Assembly: GCA_964398865.1 (NCBI GenBank)
Contig: CAYNOO010000002.1
Span: 1-64,000 of the forward strand
From: Phycocordibacter sp964398865
GTDB taxonomy: Bacteria > Patescibacteriota > Minisyncoccia > Phycocordibacterales > Phycocordibacteraceae
Direction: 5' to 3'
DNA: 64,000 nucleotides
This document shows positions 16,594-25,428 of this stretch, one piece after another (positions within the stretch are counted from its first letter, which is position 1; every line of letters starts with the position of its first letter). The notes below the pieces were generated by a model, which worked only from the letters and a program-made list of their open reading frames with translations, did no database searches and was not told the origin of the DNA. A program made the translations under genes and the position numbers.

Positions 16594-16737
16594 ATGTCGG
16601 AGAATAACCCTGCCGAATCAAGCCCTGTAGAGAGAAAACCGTGGTGGATACGTGTGCGAGAGCGTCTCATGAGAAATCTTAGAATGTCGCCCACTACTCG
16701 TGAACGACGAGAAAAAGATATCGAACTTTCTCGTTAA
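16594..16737 (+). CDS. small basic hypothetical protein (47 aa)
   Basis: 47 residues, MSENNPAESSPVERKPWWIR followed by an Arg-rich helix and ending KDIELSR. The stop is 7 nt before the next small gene. The pattern suggests a short amphipathic, possibly membrane-surface peptide; function unknown. Confidence 0.4.
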   Translation: MSENNPAESSPVERKPWWIRVRERLMRNLRMSPTTRERREKDIELSR

Positions 16738-16744
16738 GTGATTC

Positions 16745-17038
16745 ATGCGACGCAAAGAAATTCATAGAGAAGAGTTCCGTCATCTTGAACCGCCGCCAGA
16801 TGGGATGCTTAACATCGCTCCGTGGTTCTCAAAGCCGGAAAACCCTGGCTATAGGTTTCAGGAACAGTCTCTTTTCTGTATGTCTTGCAAGCCGCCGCGA
16901 TATATCGGCAAGCGGATCACTATTACCTCTCCAGGCACCGACAAGCAGCGCTGGTTTTCTGATGATCTGTATAGAGGAGAGTCCTATGCATTTGATGCAC
17001 GAGAACGCGTAAGGTGCGGCAGACACTCTGATAGCTAA
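16745..17038 (+). CDS. hypothetical protein with CxxC motif (97 aa)
   Basis: 97 residues, starting MRRKEIHREEFRHLEPPPDG. It has FCMSCKPPRY near the middle and RCGRH near the end, a possible zinc site. Polar overall and without TM segments or a signal peptide, so probably cytoplasmic. Family not recognised. Confidence 0.5.
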   Translation: MRRKEIHREEFRHLEPPPDGMLNIAPWFSKPENPGYRFQEQSLFCMSCKPPRYIGKRITITSPGTDKQRWFSDDLYRGESYAFDARERVRCGRHSDS

Positions 17039-17099
17039 TTCAATGGTAGATAGTTTTTCGGAAATTTGTATTTCTGTAGATTTGTCTTAGAGTACAGAA

Positions 17100-17300
17100 A
17101 TGGGCATTGAAGGAGAAGATAAGTCCGGCTTACTTAGTTCTATTGAGGGAGACTGTCTTCATGAGAGAGCACTTTTTGGTCTCGGTGATTTTTTAGATCG
17201 AAGAAAAAGAATTCTGTATGGGAAGTGTACGCGTTGCGGCAGATCTGCTACTGCTGAGGTTTCTGAGGAAATCATTTCTGAATATTTCCCACAAGTTTAA
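17100..17300 (+). CDS. hypothetical protein with CxxC motif (66 aa)
   Basis: 66 residues starting MGIEGEDKSG with GKCTRCGRSA near residue 42 and one further Cys upstream. It ends 5 nt before dus, so the two may be cotranscribed. No family recognised. Confidence 0.45.
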   Translation: MGIEGEDKSGLLSSIEGDCLHERALFGLGDFLDRRKRILYGKCTRCGRSATAEVSEEIISEYFPQV

Positions 17301-17305
17301 AATAT

Positions 17306-18274
17306 ATGCATAGAGGATTTTGGGACAAGCTAGAAAAGCCGTTTTTGGTACTTGCACCGCTCGCGGATGTAACGGATGCGGCATTTCGGCGTTTGATTGC
17401 AAAGTATGGCAAGCCGCAGGCGATGTGGACGGAGTTCGTTTCTGCGGACGGGTTGGTGCGCGCGCCTGAGGAGGGAAGAAAGAAACTCCTGGCGGATTTG
17501 ATATACACCGAAAGCGAACGCCCTATCATCGCTCAGTTCTTTACCGGTAATCCAGAGCACATGGAAAAAACAGCTGCTCTTGCGCGAGAACTTGGTTTTG
17601 ATGGCATTGATATCAACATGGGTTGCCCAGACAAATCAATCGAGAAGCAAAAAGCGGGCGCTGCGATGATGAAAGATCCAACACTCGCGAAGGTGGTAAT
17701 TAAAGCTGCAATCAAAGGTGCTGGTAGTTTGCCTGTCTCAGTGAAGACACGAATCGGCTACAACAAAGATGAGCTTGCAGAGTGGCTGCCGCATCTCTTA
17801 GAAACCGAACTCGCGGCAATCACCATCCATGCACGCACCAGAAAGGAAATGTCTCTCGTGCCGGCACACTGGGAGAAAGTAGCTCAAGCTGTAGAGCTGC
17901 GCGATTCGCTCAACCCCGATGTTCTTATTCTCGGGAATGGTGATGCCTTAGGGATTGAAGACGCGAAGAAGAAAGCCGAGCAATCAGGCGCTGACGGTGT
18001 GATGCTCGGTCGTGCAATATTCGGGAACCCGTGGCTCTTCGGCTCCGGGCGTGATTTGGTATCTATAGAAGAGCGGTTGCGGGTTATGGTTGAACACTCC
18101 AAGCTCTTTGAGGAGCTTTTACCGCACAAGAGCTTCGCTATAATGAAGAAACACTATAAAGCCTATGTTGCGGGTTTTGATGGTGCTGCAGAGCTTCGGG
18201 CGGAACTGATGAGAGCAGAAAATGCCACAGAAGTAGGGGGCGCTGTGGACAGGTTCTTTACTTCAACGCATTAG
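17306..18274 (+). CDS. dus: tRNA-dihydrouridine synthase
   Basis: 322 residues; a flavin TIM barrel that reduces uridines in tRNA D-loops. It shows LAPLADVTD at the start, TEFVSADGL, the catalytic Cys in INMGCPDKSIEKQKAGAAMM (usual: NxGCPxxkv), SVKTRIGY, HARTRKE and GDGVMLGRAIFGNPW. The C-terminal helical domain is present. Which uridine it modifies cannot be told from sequence alone. Confidence 0.95.
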   Translation: MHRGFWDKLEKPFLVLAPLADVTDAAFRRLIAKYGKPQAMWTEFVSADGLVRAPEEGRKKLLADLIYTESERPIIAQFFTGNPEHMEKTAALARELGFDGIDINMGCPDKSIEKQKAGAAMMKDPTLAKVVIKAAIKGAGSLPVSVKTRIGYNKDELAEWLPHLLETELAAITIHARTRKEMSLVPAHWEKVAQAVELRDSLNPDVLILGNGDALGIEDAKKKAEQSGADGVMLGRAIFGNPWLFGSGRDLVSIEERLRVMVEHSKLFEELLPHKSFAIMKKHYKAYVAGFDGAAELRAELMRAENATEVGGAVDRFFTSTH

Positions 18275-18279
18275 CCGTG

Positions 18280-18285
18280 TAGACT
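18280..18285 (+). promoter_or_regulatory. putative -10 box of the pyr leader
   Basis: TAGACT (one base from TATACT) ends 15 nt before the ATG of the leader ORF at 18301. Confidence 0.35.
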
Positions 18286-18300
18286 ACCTCTAATTTAGGT

Positions 18301-18393
18301 ATGTCGATTCGCCGCAAGCTTCGCCACTTCCAGAAACAGGAATTTAATTTCCATCAAACCCTCCATTCATTGGAGGGTTTTTTCAATCTATGA
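18301..18393 (+). CDS. candidate leader peptide of the pyrimidine operon
   Basis: A 30-codon frame (MSIRRKLRHFQKQEF ... EGFFNL) that runs through the whole terminator hairpin at 18356-18383 and stops with a TGA overlapping the carA ATG (ATGA). A ribosome translating it would cover the hairpin and arrive at the carA start. This resembles the design of the enterobacterial pyrBI leader, but no homology is claimed. It could also be a chance frame. Confidence 0.4.
   Translation: MSIRRKLRHFQKQEFNFHQTLHSLEGFFNL
18356..18383 (+). terminator. intrinsic terminator just before carA (attenuator candidate)
   Basis: Ten-bp stem AAACCCTCCA/TGGAGGGTTT, loop TTCAT, followed directly by T's, 7 nt before the carA ATG at 18390. 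It could simply end dus, but its position between promoter and carA suits attenuation. Confidence 0.7.
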
Positions 18394-19466
18394 AACTCAT
18401 CTTGAAAGACAAGTCGGTTTTCGAAGGCGAAAGTTTTGGTGCAGATGTACCCATCGCTGGCGAAGTCGTTTTCAACACGGGCATGGTTGGTTACGTCGAG
18501 AGTCTCTCGGATCCTTCGTACGCCGGGCAGATACTCGTCTGTACGTATCCTCTCATAGGTAACTATGGCGTGCCGAGCCCAGAATTCTTCGAATCAAATA
18601 AAATTCATGCAGCTGGTCTCGTGGTGAGCGAGTACAGCGAGAAGTACTCGAGCCACACTGCGAAGCAGTCGTTATCTGAATGGCTCAAACGCTCTGGTGT
18701 CCCGGCGCTCTCTGGTGTTGATACGCGTGCGATTACGAAGCGACTTCGCGAGCATGGTGTCATGTTGGGGCAGCTCGTTCCTCACGGTCGCCCTGGGAAA
18801 TTCACAGATCCCAATGACGAGAATCTCGTTGCGCAGGTAAGTGTTGCGAAAAAAGAAATTTACGGAAATGGGAAAACCGTCATTGTTGCGGTGGACTGCG
18901 GTATGAAAGAGAATATCGTGCGCTCGTTATTGAAGTTTGATGTCACGATCATCCGTGTGCCCTGGGATTACGATTTCACGAATGAAAACTACGATGGCTT
19001 GTTTCTTTCGAACGGTCCCGGTGACCCGATGATGTGTGGTGCCACGGTCGCACACATCCAGAAGGCGATAGAAAGCGGGAAGCCAATCTTGGGAATCTGT
19101 CTCGGCACTCAGCTTCTGGCGCTTGCAGCCGGAGCGCGCACGTACAAATTAAAGTACGGACATCGCGGTCAGAATCAGTCATGTATTGATATTCTTGGAA
19201 ATGCAAAACCTGGCGCTCGTGCGAAAGACCGCTGCTACATAACCTCACAGAATCACGGCTACGCGGTAGATAAGAAGACTCTCCCGAAAGAGTGGAAGGT
19301 CTGGTTTGAGAATGCGAACGACGGCTCTGTCGAAGGAATCAGACATACAACGAAGCCATGGCGTGCAGTGCAATTTCATCCAGAGGCATCTCCTGGACCT
19401 ACTGACACAAGTTGGATTTTTGAGGATTTCATTCGCACGGTAAAGGCGGCAAAAAAACATGCTTAA
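18390..19466 (+). CDS. carA: carbamoyl-phosphate synthase small (glutaminase) subunit
   Basis: 358 residues; hydrolyses glutamine and passes ammonia to CarB. The N-terminal CPSase small-chain domain (GESFGADVPIAGEVVFNTGM) is followed by a class I glutamine amidotransferase with catalytic Cys in LGICLGTQ and the His/Glu pair in QFHPEASPGP. First gene of carA-carB-pyrE-pyrD-pyrB. Its stop overlaps carB by 8 nt, and an intrinsic terminator stands right before its start codon. Confidence 0.97.
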   Translation: MKLILKDKSVFEGESFGADVPIAGEVVFNTGMVGYVESLSDPSYAGQILVCTYPLIGNYGVPSPEFFESNKIHAAGLVVSEYSEKYSSHTAKQSLSEWLKRSGVPALSGVDTRAITKRLREHGVMLGQLVPHGRPGKFTDPNDENLVAQVSVAKKEIYGNGKTVIVAVDCGMKENIVRSLLKFDVTIIRVPWDYDFTNENYDGLFLSNGPGDPMMCGATVAHIQKAIESGKPILGICLGTQLLALAAGARTYKLKYGHRGQNQSCIDILGNAKPGARAKDRCYITSQNHGYAVDKKTLPKEWKVWFENANDGSVEGIRHTTKPWRAVQFHPEASPGPTDTSWIFEDFIRTVKAAKKHA

Positions 19467-22400
19467 GAAACCTAAAAAAATCCTTATCTTAGGCTCAGGC
19501 GGACTCAAAATCGGTCAGGCTGGTGAATTTGATTATTCGGGCTCGCAGGCAATCAAGGCCTTCAAAGAAGAGGGTATTGGGACTGTCCTCATGAATCCCA
19601 ACATTGCGACGGTGCAGACCGACAAAGGTTTGGCAGATTCCGTGTACTTCCTTCCGCTCACGGAGAAATTTGCAGAAGATGTGATACGACAAGAACGCCC
19701 CGACGCGATTGCGCTGAGCTTCGGCGGGCAGACCGCGCTCAATCTTGGGTTAACACTCGAAGAGAACGGTACGTTGAAGAAATACGGCGTGCACGTGTTA
19801 GGTACGCCAGTGTCTGTCGTCCGCGACACGGAAGATAGAGATCTTTTTATAAAACGTTTGGACGAGATTGACGTTAAGACTGCGCGAAGTTTTGCTGCGC
19901 GAAGCATCAAGGATGCAGAGAGAGCTGCCGAGAAACTCGGATACCCCGTGATGGTACGCATGGGTTTTGCTCTCGGCGGTGAAGGATCAGGACTTATTCG
20001 CTCCGCGGCGGAACTTCGGCTGCGTCTGGCAGAGGCATTCAAACGTAGTCCTCAGGTGTTGATTGAAGAATATCTCGCCGGATGGAAAGAGGTGGAGTAC
20101 GAAGTGGTGCGCGATGCGGCGGATAACTGCATCGTTGTGTGCAACATGGAGAACATAGACCCGATGGGAGTCCACACGGGAGAATCAATAGTGGTCGCTC
20201 CGTCGCAGACGCTTACCAACGAGGAGTATCATCGTCTTCGCGAAATCGCGATTAAAACGATTCGTCATCTTGGGGTCGTCGGTGAGTGCAACATTCAATA
20301 CGCACTTCACCCCAAAACAGGCGATTACCGCGTCATAGAAGTGAATGCACGTCTCTCGCGCTCATCCGCGCTCGCTTCAAAGGCGACAGGGTATCCGCTT
20401 GCATTCATCGCGGCAAAACTCGCGCTCGGTCATTCACTCACAACACTCGTAAACTCCGTCACCAAGACAACGACAGCCTGTTTTGAGCCGGCACTTGATT
20501 ATCTTGTCTTGAAAGTTCCGCGCTGGGATTTGAACAAATTTGAGAATGCTGTCTCGAAAATCGGAACCGAAATGAAGTCGGTGGGTGAGGTGATGGCAAT
20601 TGGGCGTTCCTTTGAAGAGGCTCTTCAGAAAGCGCTTCGCATGCTCACCATAGGCGCTGATGGTTTTACCTCGCATCGAAGCAGTAACTTCCGTATCCCG
20701 ACGTACCTTGAGGAAATTAACGAACCTACCACTAGACGTGTATTTGCTATCGCAGAGGCGCTCCGTCACGGCGTCTCCGTAGAGAAGATTCATGAGCTTT
20801 CAGGAATCACGCCCTGGTTCTTGGAGAAGATGAAAAACATTATTGATGTTGAAAAGAAGTTACACCGTAACGCGCTCACTCCAGCGCTCCTAAAAGTTGC
20901 GAAGCAGCATGGATTCTCTGACATCCAGATTGCCGTTGCGAAGAAAAGCACTGAAGCAAAAGTTCGTGCACTTCGACAGAAGTCCGGAGTCATCCCTTCT
21001 GTAAAGCAAATCGACACTTTGGCAGGGGAGTTTCCCGCACAAACAAATTATTTGTATCTCACCTACCACGGCTCGGAACATGATGTGGCTCCCAGTCGCG
21101 GCGCCATCGCGGTCTTGGGAAGCGGTCCGTATTCTATTGGCTCCTCGGTGGAGTTTGATTGGTCAAGCGTGCAAGTCTTGCAGACGCTCAAAGCGGAAGG
21201 AGAGAAGACTGTAATGATTAATTACAATCCCGAAACTGTCTCTACCGACTACGACATGTCTGATCGCTTGTATTTTGAAGAGCTTTCACTCGAGCGGGTT
21301 TTGGATATTGTGGAGTTTGAGCGCACAAAGGGTGTGGTGGTTTCAACGGGAGGTCAGATTCCTAATAACCTTGCGCTGCCGCTCCATACAAACGGCGTAA
21401 AAATTCTCGGTACGCATCCAGAAGACATCAACCGCGCGGAAGATCGTCACGTATTTTCGCAACTCTTGGACAAACTCAACATTGATCAGCCTGCATGGGC
21501 GGAATTGACCACGACAAAAGCAGCAGCTCTCACCGCTAAAAAACTCGGCTATCCGGTCTTGGTGCGCCCCTCCTACGTACTCTCGGGTGCTGCTATGGGA
21601 ATCGCCTCCGACAAAGCGTCATTGATAAAGTTCTTAGAGCGCGCGGTTGATGTTTCGTCAGAACATCCGATAGTCATCTCGAAGTTTATCGAAAATGCGC
21701 GCGAGATTGAGATAGATGGCGTAGCGGCGAAAGGCAAGCTCGCCATTTACGCGATTACCGAGCACGTGGAGAACGCCGGCACCCATTCGGGAGATGCGAC
21801 TGTGGTATTACCTGCGCAGCGCACGTACCTGGAGACTATTCGCCGCGCGAAGCATGTCACGAAACAAATCATCAAAGAGCTCAAAATCACTGGCCCCTTT
21901 AACATCCAATTCCTAGCGAAAGATAACAATCTTCAGGTCATCGAATGCAACGTCCGCGCATCGCGTAGTTTCCCGTTCGTATCAAAAGTCACTCGATACA
22001 ATTTCATCGAGCTTGCGACGAAAGCTTTCTTAGGTAAAGACATCAGCGGAGAATACCGGACATTGGAACTTGATTACGTCGCAGTGAAGTCTCCACAATT
22101 TTCATACAACCGTATCAAGGGCGCAGACCCGCTTGGCTACGTCGAGATGGCATCAACGGGAGAAGTCGCATGTTTCGGCGACTCCTATCCGGAAGCTTTA
22201 TTGAAATCCATGCTCTCCGCAGGATTCAGAATTCCCAAGAAGAACATTCTGATTTCCTTAGGCGGTGAGGAGAATAAGGTCAAACTCTTGCCGGCAATTC
22301 AGAAACTCTCTGAGATGGGATTCAAACTTTTTGCCACCGAGCACACGGCTGATTTCCTAAAAACCCATAACATCAAGTCAGAGCGCGTCCATAAAATAAA

Positions 22401-22674
22401 GAGCAAACAAGAGCCAAATGTGCGCACGCTTCTTGATTCTGGAAAGCTTGATCTCATCATCAATCTTCCAAACCGAGGCTTGGTGAGAGAGGGGAACGGC
22501 AAGAATGGCTCTGACCCGTCCGACGGTTTCATCATCAGGCGGAAAGCCGTGGACTTTAACATCTCTCTTATCACCAACCGCCAGCTCGCAGAGGCTTTCG
22601 CGATGGCGCTCGCAGAAGTTGGAGAGAAGGGTTTGAGCGCAAAAGCGTGGGATGCGTATCAGAAAGATGCTTAA
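19459..22674 (+). CDS. carB: carbamoyl-phosphate synthase large subunit
   Basis: 1071 residues, full length. It makes carbamoyl phosphate from bicarbonate, ammonia and two ATP. Two homologous halves each hold a pre-ATP-grasp and an ATP-grasp domain (first ILGSGGLKIGQAGEFDYSG, second VLGSGPYSIGSSVEFDW), with the HTGES/HSGDA motifs and VIEVNARLSRSSALASKATGYP. The C-terminal MGS-like allosteric domain (about 940-1071) is present. Translationally coupled to carA. Confidence 0.97.
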   Translation: MLKKPKKILILGSGGLKIGQAGEFDYSGSQAIKAFKEEGIGTVLMNPNIATVQTDKGLADSVYFLPLTEKFAEDVIRQERPDAIALSFGGQTALNLGLTLEENGTLKKYGVHVLGTPVSVVRDTEDRDLFIKRLDEIDVKTARSFAARSIKDAERAAEKLGYPVMVRMGFALGGEGSGLIRSAAELRLRLAEAFKRSPQVLIEEYLAGWKEVEYEVVRDAADNCIVVCNMENIDPMGVHTGESIVVAPSQTLTNEEYHRLREIAIKTIRHLGVVGECNIQYALHPKTGDYRVIEVNARLSRSSALASKATGYPLAFIAAKLALGHSLTTLVNSVTKTTTACFEPALDYLVLKVPRWDLNKFENAVSKIGTEMKSVGEVMAIGRSFEEALQKALRMLTIGADGFTSHRSSNFRIPTYLEEINEPTTRRVFAIAEALRHGVSVEKIHELSGITPWFLEKMKNIIDVEKKLHRNALTPALLKVAKQHGFSDIQIAVAKKSTEAKVRALRQKSGVIPSVKQIDTLAGEFPAQTNYLYLTYHGSEHDVAPSRGAIAVLGSGPYSIGSSVEFDWSSVQVLQTLKAEGEKTVMINYNPETVSTDYDMSDRLYFEELSLERVLDIVEFERTKGVVVSTGGQIPNNLALPLHTNGVKILGTHPEDINRAEDRHVFSQLLDKLNIDQPAWAELTTTKAAALTAKKLGYPVLVRPSYVLSGAAMGIASDKASLIKFLERAVDVSSEHPIVISKFIENAREIEIDGVAAKGKLAIYAITEHVENAGTHSGDATVVLPAQRTYLETIRRAKHVTKQIIKELKITGPFNIQFLAKDNNLQVIECNVRASRSFPFVSKVTRYNFIELATKAFLGKDISGEYRTLELDYVAVKSPQFSYNRIKGADPLGYVEMASTGEVACFGDSYPEALLKSMLSAGFRIPKKNILISLGGEENKVKLLPAIQKLSEMGFKLFATEHTADFLKTHNIKSERVHKIKSKQEPNVRTLLDSGKLDLIINLPNRGLVREGNGKNGSDPSDGFIIRRKAVDFNISLITNRQLAEAFAMALAEVGEKGLSAKAWDAYQKDA

Positions 22675-22684
22675 ATGAAGGGGT

Positions 22685-23308
22685 ATGGATGACGTCATAC
22701 AGATTCTGAAAGACGCGGGCGCAATACTAGAGGGTCATTTCATCGGTGTTTCGGGACGGCATCTTCCTGTGTACATCAACAAGGACGCATGGCTCTTGCA
22801 CACGGGACTCGTCTCAAAGATCTGTCGGATGCTTGCTGAGCTGAATAAAGATAATCAGATAGACGTAGTCGTGGGACCCGCTGTCGGTGGCGTCGTTATT
22901 TCACAGTGGACGGCGTACCACTTATCAGAAATCACTGGCAGGGAAGTATTGAGTGTTTTTACTGAAAAGACTCCAGAGGGTGGGCAGATACTAAAGCGAA
23001 ACTACGACAAGGTGGTAGCGGGGAAGCGTATTCTCGCCGTTGAGGACACGGTCACGACGGGCGGGTCCGTGAAAAAAACTATTGACGCTATTGCTTCGGC
23101 TGGAGGAAATGTCGTGCAGCTTTCACTTATTGTGAATAGGAATCCTAAAGAGGTGACCGCGGCAACGTTTGGTCTGCCGGTAAGCGCGCTTGCCGAGATT
23201 GATATGGAAAGTTACGAAGAAAATGAAGTGCCGGAGTGGTTGAAAGCAATTCCCATCAACACTGAGTTCGGGCACGGTGCGAAGTATCTTAAAGAACATA
23301 TGAGTTGA
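22685..23308 (+). CDS. pyrE: orotate phosphoribosyltransferase
   Basis: 207 residues; joins orotate to PRPP to make OMP. The PRPP loop VEDTVTTGGSVKKTI (about residue 119) and the VVGPAVGGVVIS segment are typical of type I phosphoribosyltransferases. It begins 10 nt after carB with a GAAGGGG ribosome-binding sequence, one of few clear ones here. The pyrD start follows after 1 nt. No pyrF lies in the window. Confidence 0.93.
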   Translation: MDDVIQILKDAGAILEGHFIGVSGRHLPVYINKDAWLLHTGLVSKICRMLAELNKDNQIDVVVGPAVGGVVISQWTAYHLSEITGREVLSVFTEKTPEGGQILKRNYDKVVAGKRILAVEDTVTTGGSVKKTIDAIASAGGNVVQLSLIVNRNPKEVTAATFGLPVSALAEIDMESYEENEVPEWLKAIPINTEFGHGAKYLKEHMS

Positions 23309-23309
23309 T

Positions 23310-24377
23310 ATGTTGCAAACTCCTTTTTACGACCCAACAAAGTCATACGACGACAATTATGCGAATGGTCCCTTTGGTGTGTTCGCGGGTGTCTCCGCAT
23401 ATGAAGAGAGAGGCGAGCCGGAGTATGAGATTTTCGGGCACAAAGTCTACACGCCATTCGGCATCCCGGCAGGACCCTTATTGAATAGCAAATTCATGAA
23501 AGGTGCGTTTGATAACGGCTTTGATGTATCGATTTACAAGACAGTACGAAGCGGGGTCTACCCCTGTCATCCGTTCCCGAATGTGCTTGCCGTCCACATT
23601 CCTGGCGATCTCAGCCTTGAAGCGGCAGCACGCGAGCCTCTCGTTGCGGATACGAATTACGAAGAGCCTATTTCCATAACCAATTCGTTCGGCGTTCCTT
23701 CTAAAGAAGCCCGAACGTGGCAGGATGATTTCAAGGAGTCAGAGAAATATGCGAAGAAAGGTCAGCTCGCAATCTTAAGTTTCATGGGAACGGTGAAAGA
23801 AGGGCAGACGCATCAGGAGTTCGTGGATGACTACGTGCTTGCTGCGAAGCTTTCAAATGATGCAGGTGCCAAAGTGCTCGAAGTAAACTTGTCGTGCCCG
23901 AACATCGGCAACGAAGGATTAGTCTGTTACGACTTGAAGACTACTGAAGAAGTGTGCGCTGGTATCCGCAGTGTCATCGGCACGACGCCCTTGATATTGA
24001 AAGTCGGCTACTACAAGGAAGACGCTGACATCAAGGAGCTCGGAAGGATCGCCGACAAGTACGCAGACGGCATTTCCGCAATCAATACCGTACAGGCAAC
24101 TATCATCGACAAAGACGGTACTCAGGCGCTGCCGGGTAAGAATCGCGTAAAGAGTGGCGTGTGCGGGGCATCCATAAAATGGGCAGGTTTGGACATGGTG
24201 AAGCGCTTGCACGCCATCCGAAGCGCGGGAGGTTTAAACTTTAAGATTTGCGGAGTGGGTGGCGTAACGACGGCAGCTGATTATGCCGCATATCGTGCCG
24301 CGGGGGCGGATATCGTGATGAGTGCAACGGGTGCGATGTGGAATCCAAATCTGGCGATAGAGATTAAGTCGTTATAA
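23310..24377 (+). CDS. pyrD: dihydroorotate dehydrogenase, class 1-like
   Basis: 355 residues; FMN TIM barrel oxidising dihydroorotate to orotate. Motifs: TPFGIPAGPLLNSKF, TNSFGVPS, VNLSCPNIGNEG (the Cys here marks class 1; class 2 has Ser), LKVGYY, and GVGGVTTAADYAAYRAAGAD. The N-terminus is longer than in small class 1A enzymes. The electron acceptor (fumarate, NAD via PyrK) is not known; no pyrK is adjacent. Confidence 0.9.
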   Translation: MLQTPFYDPTKSYDDNYANGPFGVFAGVSAYEERGEPEYEIFGHKVYTPFGIPAGPLLNSKFMKGAFDNGFDVSIYKTVRSGVYPCHPFPNVLAVHIPGDLSLEAAAREPLVADTNYEEPISITNSFGVPSKEARTWQDDFKESEKYAKKGQLAILSFMGTVKEGQTHQEFVDDYVLAAKLSNDAGAKVLEVNLSCPNIGNEGLVCYDLKTTEEVCAGIRSVIGTTPLILKVGYYKEDADIKELGRIADKYADGISAINTVQATIIDKDGTQALPGKNRVKSGVCGASIKWAGLDMVKRLHAIRSAGGLNFKICGVGGVTTAADYAAYRAAGADIVMSATGAMWNPNLAIEIKSL

Positions 24378-24391
24378 ATTAGCATTCGTAC

Positions 24392-25297
24392 ATGAAAATA
24401 CAGCACGTCATCGAGACTCAGCAATTTGACCGCGAAGCACTTAATAAGCTTTTCAAGCTTGCAACTTCTTTTGAAAAAAATCGCACGAAGGATCTCGACG
24501 GAAAGATTATGGCGTCGTTGTTTTTCGCACCCTCAACCCGCACCCGTCTTTCTTTCGAGTCTGCCATGTATCGCCTCGGCGGTCATGTTATCTCAATGGA
24601 GAATGCGAGCGAATCGTCCTCATCGACAAAAGGGGAGACTATTGAGGACACTATCCGCATCGTAGACAATTACGCGGATGTAATCATTCTTCGGCATCCA
24701 GAAGTCGGTACGCTCGCGAGGGCTGCTGCTGTTTCGGAAGTTCCCGTCATTAATGCCGGCGACGGCATCGGTCAGCATCCCACGCAGGCGTTCTTGGACC
24801 TGTACACCATAGAGCGAGAGATAGGTCGCACTGACAATTTCCATATCGCATTCGTGGGGAATCTTGCCTACTATCGCGCAGCCCGTTCCCTCGCGTATCT
24901 TCTTTCAAAATACGAGAACATTACGATGACGTTCGTATCCGGTTCGGAGCTTAGGATGAAGGATGACGTTAAAGAGCATCTCAAAGAGAAAGGGGTTACG
25001 TTTACCGAGACTGAAGACTTGGAGAAAGCGATGAGCGAAGCTGATGTTGTCTATCAGACGCGTATCGCGGAAGAATGGATTCCTGATCACGACCAATACG
25101 AAAAGCTTCGCGGAAAGTACGTCATCACACGCCCGATGACCGATCACATGAAAGACGGCGCCATTCTCATTCATCCACTGCCGCGCGCAGGCGAGATCAT
25201 GCCGGAAGTCGACGACTCTCCCCATGCGGTTTATTTCAAGCAGGCAGAATACGGAGTACTCGTGCGCATGGCACTCTTGAAAACTCTCTTAGCGTAA
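24392..25297 (+). CDS. pyrB: aspartate carbamoyltransferase catalytic subunit
   Basis: 301 residues; condenses carbamoyl phosphate with aspartate. It contains the carbamoyl-phosphate motif FFAPSTRTRLSFE (about 45-57), GDGIGQHPTQAFLDLYTI, VYQTRI and HPLPRAGEI in the normal order. Last rightward gene of the pyr operon. No regulatory subunit pyrI is present here. A 23-bp inverted repeat separates it from convergent pyrC. Confidence 0.96.
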   Translation: MKIQHVIETQQFDREALNKLFKLATSFEKNRTKDLDGKIMASLFFAPSTRTRLSFESAMYRLGGHVISMENASESSSSTKGETIEDTIRIVDNYADVIILRHPEVGTLARAAAVSEVPVINAGDGIGQHPTQAFLDLYTIEREIGRTDNFHIAFVGNLAYYRAARSLAYLLSKYENITMTFVSGSELRMKDDVKEHLKEKGVTFTETEDLEKAMSEADVVYQTRIAEEWIPDHDQYEKLRGKYVITRPMTDHMKDGAILIHPLPRAGEIMPEVDDSPHAVYFKQAEYGVLVRMALLKTLLA

Positions 25298-25354
25298 CCG
25301 TATTGGTGAAATAAAGAACTACTCTTCAGAGGAACAGAGCACGGGCGGTCACGG

Positions 25355-25403
25355 TAAGTGATTTGATATATCATATCAGCGATATGATATATCAAATCAC
25401 TTA
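25355..25403. terminator. palindrome family A, copy 2: bidirectional terminator-like hairpin
   Basis: Perfect 23-bp arms (25355-25377 and 25381-25403) around loop AGC, between the convergent pyrB and pyrC genes. The core TGATATATCATAT matches copies at 5000 and 62669, here doubled. The AT-rich stem has no long T tail, so ending both transcripts is an inference from position. Confidence 0.65.
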
Positions 25404-25428
25404 AATGAAGATGCTTTCTATTTACATG

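Noticed and set aside
19533..20042. Long minus-strand ORFs opposite carB, the ABC genes and others
   Set aside because: They mirror codon bias of strongly supported genes on the other strand and carry no motifs.
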